A stretch of 37,300 bases of DNA, taken from B75-G9 sp964564905. GTDB taxonomy: Archaea > Hadarchaeota > Hadarchaeia > Hadarchaeales > Hadarchaeaceae. The stretch covers positions 1 to 37,300 of the forward strand of contig CAZMCI010000005.1 in NCBI GenBank assembly GCA_964564905.1, read 5' to 3'. Made by a program: the position numbers and the translations under genes. Positions 31,386 through 37,300 of the stretch are shown in pieces. A model generated the notes under the pieces. The model was not told the origin of the DNA. It saw only the letters and a program-made list of their open reading frames with translations, and did no database searches. How positions within the stretch are numbered: the stretch's first letter is position 1; every line of letters starts with the position of its first letter.

Positions 31386-31480
31386 TGGAGCCGCCGGTGG
31401 GGATCGAACCCACGACCTATCGCTTACAAGGCGATCGCTTTTGGCGTGGTCAAGCACACTGCCAGCTGAGCTACGGCGGC
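31386..31480 (-). tRNA. tRNA-Thr(UGU) with 19-nt intron in the D-arm (22/23), CCA encoded
   Basis: Read on minus from 31480: acceptor GCCGCCG/CGGCGGC, D stem GCTC with its partner split, anticodon stem ATCGC/GCGAT around loop CTTGTAA (anticodon UGU), T arm GTGGG-TTCGATC-CCCAC, U73, CCA. The 3' half of the D stem is restored only when 31458-31440 (19 nt) is removed, giving GAGC. The junction is a full bulge-helix-bulge: central helix TGGC/GCCA, bulges AG^T and AA^A, inner stem GTG/CAC with a six-base loop. The mature sequence differs from tRNA-Thr(CGU) at only three positions, which confirms the splice. Confidence 0.95.
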
Positions 31481-31516
31481 CCCAGACAAAATTCTCGTTT
31501 CAGGAAAAAAGACCTT

Positions 31517-32203
31517 TCATTTCTGAAACTTTAGCACTCCATTGACGATATCTTGGAATGCTGCCCGTTGATCCTTGGCTTTGACCACACCCGAGGCTAT
31601 CAGCACCCCTTCGGCTCCGAGCTCCAAAGCTTTTGCGACATCATCCCCGGAAGTTATCCCGGCACCGCAGAGCACTTTTATCTCCGGGTTTTTTTCCTTG
31701 ACGACCTTGACGGAATCTCTCACGATCTCCGGTTTGGCTGTGGAGACGGACACGCCGGATCCTATGAGCTCGGGAGGTTCCACGGCTATCATGTCGGGGG
31801 CAAACTCGGCTATCTTCCTGCTTTCCTCGATGTCTGCCGTACACGCTATTGTGTGCAGCCCCACCTCTTTGGCTCTTGTGATGACGGCTTTTACTTGGTC
31901 GTGGGGAAGCTTGTGTTCGGAATGGTTTACCAGCGTTCCATCAGCTCCTCCGGCCTTTGCGGACTCTGGGGAGATGAAGCCGGTGTTTCTCCCAGGTTTT
32001 ATGGGATCGACATGCTGGGCAAGCACGGGGATCCCGACTTTACCCGCAATGATAGCGAGGTCCACCGTCTGCGGGGCCACCGCTGCCGGTACTCCACTCT
32101 GTTTGCTCACATCGGCGATGAGCTCTGCGAGTTTGACCGCGTTTTTGCCGGTAGCTTCCTGATATGTTTTGAAGTTTACGACCACTATTGGGATTTTCAG
32201 CAT
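31517..32203 (-). CDS. tpiA: Triosephosphate isomerase, archaeal type
   Basis: The 228-aa protein has the substrate site VVNFKTYQEA (Asn, Lys), the catalytic His in TLVNHSEHK, the catalytic Glu in AVEPPELIGSGV and the phosphate loops LCGAGITSGDDV and VLIASGVVKAKD. Its short length is typical of archaeal tetrameric TIM. ATG at 32203 has GAGGTG five bases upstream. The same frame continues upstream only because it runs into tRNA-Met. Confidence 0.96.
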   Translation of the reverse strand: MLKIPIVVVNFKTYQEATGKNAVKLAELIADVSKQSGVPAAVAPQTVDLAIIAGKVGIPVLAQHVDPIKPGRNTGFISPESAKAGGADGTLVNHSEHKLPHDQVKAVITRAKEVGLHTIACTADIEESRKIAEFAPDMIAVEPPELIGSGVSVSTAKPEIVRDSVKVVKEKNPEIKVLCGAGITSGDDVAKALELGAEGVLIASGVVKAKDQRAAFQDIVNGVLKFQK

Positions 32204-32247
32204 GTGCGCACCTCTCACCTTCCGTCGCATTTGTATAAAAATGTTGA

Positions 32248-32369
32248 TGGTGCCGGGGGCGGGGGTTGAACCCGCGACCTCGAGATTTCCCAATCATCCT
32301 GTTGTCAGCACTCACAGACGCAGATTAGGTCTATGAGTCTCGCGCACTAACCACCTGTGCTACCCCGGC
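32248..32369 (-). tRNA. tRNA-Met(CAU), elongator type, with 45-nt intron at 37/38, CCA encoded
   Basis: Read on minus from 32369: acceptor GCCGGGG/CCCCGGC, D stem GCAC/GTGC, anticodon stem CGAGA/TCTCG (32342-32338, 32285-32281), T arm GCGGG-TTCAACC-CCCGC, A73, CCA. The anticodon arm holds 52 nt; removing 45 (32331-32287) leaves loop CTCATAA with anticodon CAU. The splice helix is CTCA/TGGG with bulges TA^G and AA^A. The intron can also form a 7-bp stem CCTAATC/GATTGGG that would compete. The GCCGGGG acceptor fits elongator Met, not initiator; Ile(CAU) is less likely. Confidence 0.9.
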
Positions 32370-32391
32370 CAATAGAAGTTTACATGCCTCA

Positions 32392-32402
32392 CCCTTATAT
32401 TT
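32392..32402 (-). promoter_or_regulatory. TATA box of tRNA-Met, overlapping the rpiA stop codon
   Basis: The minus strand reads AAAATATAAGG, centred about 28 nt before the tRNA 5' end at 32369. The rpiA TAA stop is part of this box. Confidence 0.55.
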
Positions 32403-33099
32403 TGCCACGCACGAAACTCAAAAAATCTCGTTTCGACTTCAATGTGGTAGATCCCACTTCGTGTCCTACCAGTACCTCATCTGCGACTCCAACGAACAAC
32501 CCATTTTCCACAACCCCCGGTATACAGTTAATTCGTTGTTCGAGTTTTGATGGAGCTGATATCGAACGAAATTTGACATCCACGATGTAATTGCCGTTAT
32601 CGGTGACGATCGGTTCTCCGCCCGCTCCCAATCTGAGGGTCGGTTTTCCAAGAACTCTCAATTTTCGGATGGTATACTCCACGGCGAATGGCAGTACCTC
32701 AACCGGCACGGGTGCACGTTCACCCAGCCTCCGGACGAGTTTAGTCCGGTCGACCACAATGATCACACGTTTCGCCGCTCCAGCGACTATCTTTTCCCGC
32801 GTATGTGCTCCACCTCTCCCCTTTATCATATCGAAATTCGCATCCACCTCATCAGCACCGTCGATCATCAGGTCAAGCTCGTCGTGGACGTCAAGAGAGC
32901 TCAGTTCGAGACCTAAACCGCTCGCAAGTCGCTGGGTGGCGGAGGAGCTTGGGATGAAAACGGCCTTGGGTTTGAGCTTAGCGAGAGCTTGGACCACCTT
33001 CACGACGGTTGTTCCCGAGCCTAATCCGACCACCATGTGATCTTGCACCATTTTTGCCGCGGTTTCTGCTGCCACGCGTTTCCAGATTTCGACGTTCAT
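32395..33099 (-). CDS. rpiA: Ribose-5-phosphate isomerase A
   Basis: The protein of about 234 aa has VGLGSGTTVVKVV (substrate loop), IPSSSATQRLA, DLMIDGADEVD with the catalytic Asp, IKGRGGAHTREKIVA with the catalytic lysine and glutamate, and FAVEYTIRKL. It interconverts ribose and ribulose 5-phosphates for nucleotide synthesis. ATG at 33099 has GGA upstream; the frame opens at TTG 33114. The start lies about 17 nt from the predicted transcription start given by the TATA block at 33138-33146. Confidence 0.95.
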   Translation of the reverse strand: MNVEIWKRVAAETAAKMVQDHMVVGLGSGTTVVKVVQALAKLKPKAVFIPSSSATQRLASGLGLELSSLDVHDELDLMIDGADEVDANFDMIKGRGGAHTREKIVAGAAKRVIIVVDRTKLVRRLGERAPVPVEVLPFAVEYTIRKLRVLGKPTLRLGAGGEPIVTDNGNYIVDVKFRSISAPSKLEQRINCIPGVVENGLFVGVADEVLVGHEVGSTTLKSKRDFLSFVRGKI

Positions 33100-33137
33100 A
33101 GGTTCCAATCCCAATCATGGTTAGTTTCTAAAAGAGT

Positions 33138-33146
33138 TAAATATCA
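33138..33146. promoter_or_regulatory. Shared TATA-like block between rpiA and the CBS gene cluster
   Basis: TTAAATATC on plus reads GATATTTAA on minus. Spacing gives starts near 33167 (plus, 10 nt before ATG 33177) and 33116 (minus, 17 nt before rpiA ATG). No second TATA is seen in the 77-nt spacer. Confidence 0.4.
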
Positions 33147-33176
33147 CTACCAATAGTAATGGAGAATGGTGACTCA

Positions 33177-33707
33177 ATGAAGCGCATCGTGCCGGTCAAG
33201 GATGCCATGACAAGAAAAGTTCTCACGGCGGGTCCAAATACCACGGTTGCTAGGGCAGCCAAGCTTATGGCCGACAGGGGTGTCGGAAGCATCATCGTAG
33301 TGAAGAACAAAAAACCTGTTGGTATCCTGACCGAAAGAGACCTGCTGATGAAGGTCGTCAGCACCGATTTGAAACCAAGCAAGATACGTATCGGTAAAAT
33401 AATGTCAAAGCCAGTCATTTCGATAGGGCCCGATGATGATATAACCGAGGCAGCCCGCTTGATGGCCAAAAGCAGGATCAGACGTTTGCCTGTAGTTAAA
33501 CATGGTGATCTGGTGGGCATCATCACCACAAGCGACATTACCGCCATCTCCCCAGAACTCATGGAGGTCCTGAGCCGGCCGGAAGTGCTTTCAAAAGATG
33601 AAATAGAAGAGAGCGTCTGCGAAGTCTGCGGGGAGGTAACCAACAACCTCTATGAAGTCAACGGCATGTGGGTCTGCGAAAACTGCAGAGACGCGATGGG
33701 CGGGTAG
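33177..33707 (+). CDS. Two-CBS-domain protein with C-terminal zinc ribbon
   Basis: The protein of about 176 aa has a CBS pair (KDAMTRKVLTAGPNTTVARA to ILTERDLL, then IMSKPVISIGPDDDI to IITTSDI) that likely senses adenine nucleotides or SAM, and a C-terminal ribbon CEVCGEVTN...WVCENCRD. ATG at 33177 is chosen because GGTGA lies five bases upstream and transcription appears to start near 33167; ATG 33159 would be upstream of that. It is the first of three CBS genes in a row. Confidence 0.85.
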   Translation: MKRIVPVKDAMTRKVLTAGPNTTVARAAKLMADRGVGSIIVVKNKKPVGILTERDLLMKVVSTDLKPSKIRIGKIMSKPVISIGPDDDITEAARLMAKSRIRRLPVVKHGDLVGIITTSDITAISPELMEVLSRPEVLSKDEIEESVCEVCGEVTNNLYEVNGMWVCENCRDAMGG

Positions 33708-33715
33708 ATTGTAAA

Positions 33716-34537
33716 ATGAAATGCCGGGACATGCTTGCACGGACCAGTGTCGGAGAGGTCATGCGTCCGTGCCCCGTGTTCGTCAGCCCCCATGATCTGG
33801 CCACCCATGCAAGGGCACTCATGCGGTCCAAGGGACTCAGGACCCTGCCCGTCGTCGAGGGTGGAAGGCTAGAGGGCGTTCTGACTTCGCGGGAGATAAT
33901 GCGGTTGACATCAACTAGATCAAACCTGCCGGTCAGAGGAATCATGCTTCCAATTCAGCTCATGGCCACGCCAGTGGATGATCTGTTGGGATTATCAAAG
34001 GAAATGCTCGGAGCTGAAGTTTCGGATGTGCCGGTTGTTCAGAGTCGTGTGGACAGAACTCTGGTTGGGTTGGTGGGATTTGGCGATATTCTCAGAAAGC
34101 TGGGGAGCTCTGTGGGAACAACTCTGCGCGTGGAGAAAATAATGACACGTAATGTTGTCACATGCACACCCGATGATGAAATCCCAGTGATCTGGGACGT
34201 GATGGAGAATACAAATTGCTCCGGGTTGCCCGTGGCACGTTTCGACAGGAAGAGACATAGGTGGGACGTTGTTGGGATGGTCACACGTTCGGATATCATC
34301 CGATCCGGAATCACAAGACTTGAGGAGGAGTCGGACAAAGGGAGGTTCAGATCCCCTCCGCGTGTAAAATCGCTCATGCGGACACCTGCGATAACGGTTG
34401 CTCCAGATACATCCGTGAGCGAAGCGATAGAGATAATGCTGGACCGAGATATCGGTCGTCTTCCGGTCCTGTCCGAAGATGGGTTGGTCGGGATCGTGAG
34501 CCGCTCCGACATCATAAGAGTCGCCTGTGGTGGTTGA
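33716..34537 (+). CDS. Four-CBS-domain protein
   Basis: The protein of about 273 aa is four CBS units and little else: VGEVMRPCPVFVSPHDLATH, then RGIMLPIQLMATPVDDLL, VEKIMTRNVVTCTPDDEIPV and VKSLMRTPAITVAPDTSVSE, each ending with a GxxxxxDI-type turn (LTSREIM, FGDILRK, TRSDIIR, SRSDIIR). ATG at 33716 is 8 nt after the previous stop with weak ribosome binding; ATG 33731 is possible. No catalytic domain is attached, so it is probably a ligand-binding regulator. Confidence 0.85.
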   Translation: MKCRDMLARTSVGEVMRPCPVFVSPHDLATHARALMRSKGLRTLPVVEGGRLEGVLTSREIMRLTSTRSNLPVRGIMLPIQLMATPVDDLLGLSKEMLGAEVSDVPVVQSRVDRTLVGLVGFGDILRKLGSSVGTTLRVEKIMTRNVVTCTPDDEIPVIWDVMENTNCSGLPVARFDRKRHRWDVVGMVTRSDIIRSGITRLEEESDKGRFRSPPRVKSLMRTPAITVAPDTSVSEAIEIMLDRDIGRLPVLSEDGLVGIVSRSDIIRVACGG

Positions 34538-35437
34538 ATGAGACGTATCCCGCATTACAAATCACGTGATCGGGGTCCGCTTGAGTTCAGGTCAAAACTG
34601 CGCAGGGAGGAAGGCAGCATAATGTCCATTATCCAAAAGCCGGTCACGACGGTTCAGCTCACCACCCCGATAAAGAGAGCTGCGCAACTTATGGTGAAAC
34701 ACCGGGTACGGAGGCTGCCAGTGGTCGATCCTGGGACGCAGAAATTGTCCGGTGTCCTCCGCTCGCGCGATGTTATAGATTTTCTGGGTGGAGGTGACAA
34801 GCACAAGATAATTGAGAAAAAATTCAGGGGAAATTTTTTTGCAGCCGTGAACAAGCCCGTGAGGTCCATAATATCCAGTAAGCCCGTATTTGGGACATCG
34901 AAAATGTCCATAGAAGATGCGGTTAGGCATCTTCTTGAAACAGGGGTTGGAGGTTTCCCCGTTTTGGACGGGAATTCTAGGGTCTTGGGTATGGTATCCG
35001 AGCGAAATCTCATCTCCCACCTTCCGCCTGCGATGGGGATCCCTGTGAGCTATTACATGAGCCGACACGTCGTCACGGTGGAACCATCGCTGTCTATCCG
35101 TGATGCGGCCTGCAGGATGATCTCCCGGAGATTCAGGCGGCTACCTGTCGTGGTGAAGCGCAGGATTGTCGGCATCGTAACCACGATGGACATCCTTCGC
35201 TACTTTGGAAGCAGCGAAGTGTTCAGAAGGATGAGTTCCCAGAGTGTTGAGGAGGCGATGGCCGTAACCGTTCAGGAGATAATGACAAGAGACGTCCTTC
35301 ATGTCTCTCCCGAGGTGGATATCGGGGAAGCCGCTACCCTCATGAGGGAAAAGGGTTGTGGTGGAATACCCGTCGTCTCCGGAGAAGAGCTGGCCGGAAT
35401 AATCACCGAGCACGATTTGCTGAGAGCGCTAGTGTAA
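34538..35437 (+). CDS. Four-CBS-domain protein with basic N-terminal extension
   Basis: The 299-aa protein begins with an Arg/Lys-rich stretch (MRRIPHYKSRDRGPLEFRSK) and then has four CBS units (MSIIQKPVTTVQLTTPIKRA, VRSIISSKPVFGTSKMSIED, VSYYMSRHVVTVEPSLSIRD and VQEIMTRDVLHVSPEVDIGE). The ATG directly abuts the TGA of the preceding CBS gene, so the three are one operon. The basic tail could bind nucleic acid or a membrane; that is inference. Confidence 0.86.
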   Translation: MRRIPHYKSRDRGPLEFRSKLRREEGSIMSIIQKPVTTVQLTTPIKRAAQLMVKHRVRRLPVVDPGTQKLSGVLRSRDVIDFLGGGDKHKIIEKKFRGNFFAAVNKPVRSIISSKPVFGTSKMSIEDAVRHLLETGVGGFPVLDGNSRVLGMVSERNLISHLPPAMGIPVSYYMSRHVVTVEPSLSIRDAACRMISRRFRRLPVVVKRRIVGIVTTMDILRYFGSSEVFRRMSSQSVEEAMAVTVQEIMTRDVLHVSPEVDIGEAATLMREKGCGGIPVVSGEELAGIITEHDLLRALV

Positions 35438-35523
35438 CAGCAGTTTTGATCATCAATGTGATCGGTTGCAAGTTGGATCGCTCGAGATGGTGGAGAACTA
35501 AATTCAGTCGTGATGTATCAACA

Positions 35524-35535
35524 TTTTTAAAATTT
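35524..35535 (+). promoter_or_regulatory. TATA box of tRNA-Gly
   Basis: TTTTTAAAATTT is centred about 26 nt before the tRNA 5' end at 35556. The rest of the spacer after the CBS genes shows nothing else. Confidence 0.5.
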
Positions 35536-35555
35536 TCATACCAAGTTATGGTTGT

Positions 35556-35647
35556 GCGGCCGTGGTCCAGCCTGGTTAGGACTCAAGCTTCCCATGAGGT
35601 CTCGGAAAAAGCTTGCTGCGCGGGTTCGAATCCCGCCGGCCGCACCA
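35556..35647 (+). tRNA. tRNA-Gly(CCC) with 15-nt intron at 37/38, CCA encoded
   Basis: Acceptor GCGGCCG/CGGCCGC (35556-35562, 35637-35643), D stem GTCC/GGAC, anticodon stem CAAGC/GCTTG (35584-35588, 35611-35615), T arm GCGGG-TTCGAAT-CCCGC, A73, CCA. Removing 35595-35609 leaves loop TTCCCAA with anticodon CCC. The splice helix TTCC/GGAA is perfect with bulges CA^T and AA^A, a standard bulge-helix-bulge. G10 pairs normally. Confidence 0.94.
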
Positions 35648-35723
35648 CAGCTCAATTCTAACCTAGGCGGCCATATCTCCTTTCGTGATTTCCTACTGAT
35701 CCAATCTGCCCGACCGTCCGCGT

Positions 35724-35789
35724 CTAGCTTTCGAGGATGTCATGCTCGAGCTTCCAGATCGCGAGCTTATTTGCATCCTTCACAAGCAT
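35724..35789 (-). CDS. Possible 21-aa peptide coupled to the ICMT-like gene
   Basis: The ICMT-like gene ends in TAATG, and the ATG (35789-35787) opens a 21-codon frame ending in TAG: MLVKDANKLAIWKLEHDILES. It is rich in charged helix-forming residues. GTGAGG ahead of the overlap could serve as ribosome-binding site. Only the overlap and plausible composition support it; it may be chance. Confidence 0.25.
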   Translation of the reverse strand: MLVKDANKLAIWKLEHDILES

Positions 35790-36394
35790 TACCCCCTCAC
35801 GTTTTTACTAGATAAACCTAGAAACATCGGAACTCCACGTTTATAATTTTCGTAAAGTTTTCCGAACTTGTTTACCATCTCGCGTTCTTCAATCTTAGCC
35901 AGCTTATAATATGTCAGCACCAATACCGGCCACATCGCGAGCGTTAGCAAGGTTGGCCAGCTGACCAGAAATCCGGTGCATATCAAAATAACACCTAGAT
36001 ACTGGGGATGACGAGAGTACTTGTAGACACCGTGCCTGACCAAACTCCCGCTTTCGTAGTAGATTTTTTTCCAGCCGAGGAACAAAAGGCCCAATCCTAT
36101 GAGAATGATCGTCATCCCAATCCACCAGAACACCTCAACCACATGACCACCCAAACCGAGTAATTCTAAAATTGGGTTTGCTCCAGTAGTCTCAAAAGCG
36201 AAGACCGAAAATAGCAGGTAGAGGGTAAACGGAATCCCATACATCTCGGTGAAAAAAGCTACCAAGAATGCTTTGCCAACACCAAGCGAGAGCCAATTCC
36301 TCCGCTTCCTTGGCATGAGGAAAAAGATCGTAAAGCAGGCAAACAGTAAAACGTTTACAAAAACGAAAGTCCAATCTCCGTAAGAGAATGTCAT
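35789..36394 (-). CDS. ICMT/PEMT-like integral membrane methyltransferase
   Basis: The 201-aa protein has several membrane helices (residues about 8-26, 40-66, 85-110 and 140-165) and the SAM-binding motif of isoprenylcysteine/phospholipid methyltransferases, RHGVYKYSRHPQYLGVIL, followed by EEREMVNKFGKLYENYKRGV. The substrate is unknown; lipid or small-molecule methylation is typical. ATG at 36394 is leaderless by the TATA spacing (36416-36423). Confidence 0.87.
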   Translation of the reverse strand: MTFSYGDWTFVFVNVLLFACFTIFFLMPRKRRNWLSLGVGKAFLVAFFTEMYGIPFTLYLLFSVFAFETTGANPILELLGLGGHVVEVFWWIGMTIILIGLGLLFLGWKKIYYESGSLVRHGVYKYSRHPQYLGVILICTGFLVSWPTLLTLAMWPVLVLTYYKLAKIEEREMVNKFGKLYENYKRGVPMFLGLSSKNVRG

Positions 36395-36415
36395 TGTTTA
36401 TACCAATTCTTTCTG

Positions 36416-36423
36416 CTTTTAAG
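36416..36423 (-). promoter_or_regulatory. TATA-like box of the ICMT-like gene
   Basis: The minus strand reads CTTAAAAG, centred about 26 nt before 36394, which is the ATG itself. No ribosome-binding site precedes the ATG, consistent with a leaderless mRNA. Confidence 0.45.
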
Positions 36424-36479
36424 TATTAAGTAAATGTCCGCACTTAATGTGGAGTACTCACTCAGCTCACACGGCCCTA

Positions 36480-36899
36480 TCACTCACATATCACCGTTTT
36501 TTTATACGCTCTATAAAAAGAAAGGTCTACGAGCATGACCTCATACTCTTTCCCTTTTTCAACAATGTCCACGTTGAAGAAAAATTTTACATCGTCGCCT
36601 AGAAACATGCTCGTTTGGTGTAGTGTGAAAACAAAATTTTCTTGCTCAATTCGAATTTCAAAATTTTCGAGAGATAAAGGGACTGGAAGCTTAAACATCC
36701 CAGTACCTGCACTAATAAATTTAATATCAATGTAATCGTTGTTGCCATTGTCGATTAATGTGAAAGAGAATTCTGGGTATTCTCCCATGTACGGCCCAAA
36801 CCCCGATATTATGATCCACAGAATCACTACTGCAGAAAATATGCTGCCCCCTGTTGCGAGTACTGCCACTTTTTTCCAAGAAATTGATGGGTCGTTCAT
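36480..36899 (-). CDS. Single-pass membrane protein with extracellular beta-rich domain
   Basis: I do not recognise this 139-aa protein. It has one N-terminal membrane helix (VAVLATGGSIFSAVVILWII, residues about 11-30) and a predicted beta-sandwich outside (FSFTLIDNGNNDYIDIKFIS, then NFEIRIEQENFVFTLH, VMLVDLSFYR). The ATG overlaps the stop of the 63-aa gene by 4 nt (ATGA), so the two are coupled. It ends the short minus-strand operon. Confidence 0.7.
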   Translation of the reverse strand: MNDPSISWKKVAVLATGGSIFSAVVILWIIISGFGPYMGEYPEFSFTLIDNGNNDYIDIKFISAGTGMFKLPVPLSLENFEIRIEQENFVFTLHQTSMFLGDDVKFFFNVDIVEKGKEYEVMLVDLSFYRAYKKTVICE

Positions 36900-37087
36900 T
36901 TAACTCTAACCTCAAGTTCCCTAGGAGCAATTTTACTTTCCTGATACTTCTTCAAGGATTTAAGCTGGGTCCTCTCTTTTTTATTGCTAGGGCAATTCAC
37001 TCCGGCTACTTTTTTACTTTGAACTTTGAGTTTCGATGCGCGTGTTTTAATGGGAAAATTTTTAGATTTGCCCACAATTATCCCCAC
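36896..37087 (-). CDS. Small basic protein, unknown
   Basis: The 63-aa product is strongly basic (many Lys/Arg, with stretches such as RASKLKVQSKK and KKERTQLKSLKK) and has no hydrophobic segment. GTG at 37087 lies 3 nt after the preceding stop; a purine-poor leader makes the start uncertain. Its coupling by ATGA to the membrane protein is the main support. Function unknown. Confidence 0.5.
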   Translation of the reverse strand: MGIIVGKSKNFPIKTRASKLKVQSKKVAGVNCPSNKKERTQLKSLKKYQESKIAPRELEVRVK

Positions 37088-37090
37088 ACA

Positions 37091-37297
37091 TCAAATTTTA
37101 GCGCAAATGCCTTGGATTAGCCATTCAAGCCAATCCCTCCGAGACAGAACTTCAAGCTGGGCAAATTCTTCAATCGTGCATTGCCCCTGCTCAGGACTTG
37201 TCGCAGTTACCCTCACTTCAGCTTCTAAGGTTCCTATCTCTACTCGTCCAATCGAATGCTCAAAATACTTCACCACAATTTTTTCGTTCTCGTGCAT
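37091..37297 (-). CDS. Small acidic protein, unknown
   Basis: The 68-aa product is acidic and mixes beta-prone and helical parts (HENEKIVVKYFEHSIGRVEI, then IEEFAQLEVLSRRDWLEWLI). ATG at 37297 is 3 bases from the window end, so its ribosome-binding site and promoter cannot be seen. It heads a run of three closely spaced minus-strand genes. No family recognised. Confidence 0.55.
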   Translation of the reverse strand: MHENEKIVVKYFEHSIGRVEIGTLEAEVRVTATSPEQGQCTIEEFAQLEVLSRRDWLEWLIQGICAKI

Positions 37298-37300
37298 TGA

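Noticed and set aside
32204..32293. N-terminal extension of triosephosphate isomerase
   Set aside because: The extra codons come from tRNA-Met sequence; the family start and ribosome-binding site are at 32203.
1..37300. CRISPR arrays, insertion sequences, prophage or integrative elements
   Set aside because: No direct repeat-spacer pattern, transposase, integrase or flanking repeats were seen; gene content is mostly core archaeal.

Overview
This is archaeal chromosomal DNA. Diagnostic genes include Alba, PCNA with the two-subunit primase and a GINS subunit, Rpo11 (rpoL), TFS, Csl4 exosome subunit, aIF2-alpha, Nop10, ribosomal L44e and S27e, Dph2, archaeal fructose-1,6-bisphosphate aldolase/phosphatase, archaeal-type triosephosphate isomerase, EndoQ, NreA, archaeosine-type QueD/QueE and a geranylgeranyl reductase. 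All four tRNA genes carry introns and encode CCA. The gene set and order suggest a thermophilic euryarchaeote-like lineage (Hadesarchaea or Thermococci-like are possible), but the window alone does not fix the genus. There are no methanogenesis genes, no CRISPR array and no insertion sequence.

Layout. 1-3.6 kb: envelope or lipid-type genes, with a GT4 glycosyltransferase (cut by the window edge) and a B12-binding radical SAM enzyme on the minus strand, divergent from an NAD-dependent epimerase and a DedA-like membrane protein. 3.6-8 kb: fbp, a membrane protein with a small coiled-coil partner, tRNA-Thr(CGU), and an overlapping pair nreA/SPL-like radical SAM, all protein genes here on the minus strand. 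8-11.2 kb: a 72-aa protein with a Get3/ArsA-type ATPase, a short unlisted 50-aa gene, a membrane-anchored GH5-type glycoside hydrolase, and a 264-nt GC-rich structured RNA candidate with its own promoter. 11.26-24.2 kb: one long plus-strand information-processing block: dph2, csl4, rpoL, DUF99, signal peptidase, Nudix, tfs, OB-fold protein, pcna, priL, priS, GINS51, rpl44e, rps27e, aif2a, nop10, PAC2, then endoQ, ferredoxin and geranylgeranyl reductase. Many neighbours overlap by 4-20 bases, so translation is probably coupled. 24.2-25.9 kb: aspS and alba on minus. 26-29.1 kb: a secreted DUF515-like protein, a THEP1-type NTPase and trm1. 29.1-31.4 kb: minus-strand operon queE-queD-DUF123-rlmE. 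31.4-33.1 kb: tRNA-Thr(UGU), tpiA, tRNA-Met(CAU), rpiA. 33.1-35.6 kb: three consecutive CBS-domain proteins and tRNA-Gly(CCC). 35.7-37.3 kb: a leaderless ICMT-like membrane methyltransferase and an operon of three small unknown proteins.

Themes. A replication/repair set is present: PCNA, primase, GINS, an OB-fold protein coupled to PCNA, and two repair proteins (NreA and EndoQ) that each end in a PCNA-binding motif. A tRNA/rRNA maturation set is also present: archaeosine synthesis, Trm1, RlmE, Nop10, Csl4 and the intron-bearing tRNAs. The most notable observations are the unidentified structured RNA at 10841-11104, two almost identical tRNA-Thr genes whose introns sit at different positions (one in the D-arm), a probable AUA-initiated glycosyltransferase, and a small gene with promoter and Shine-Dalgarno at 9257-9409.
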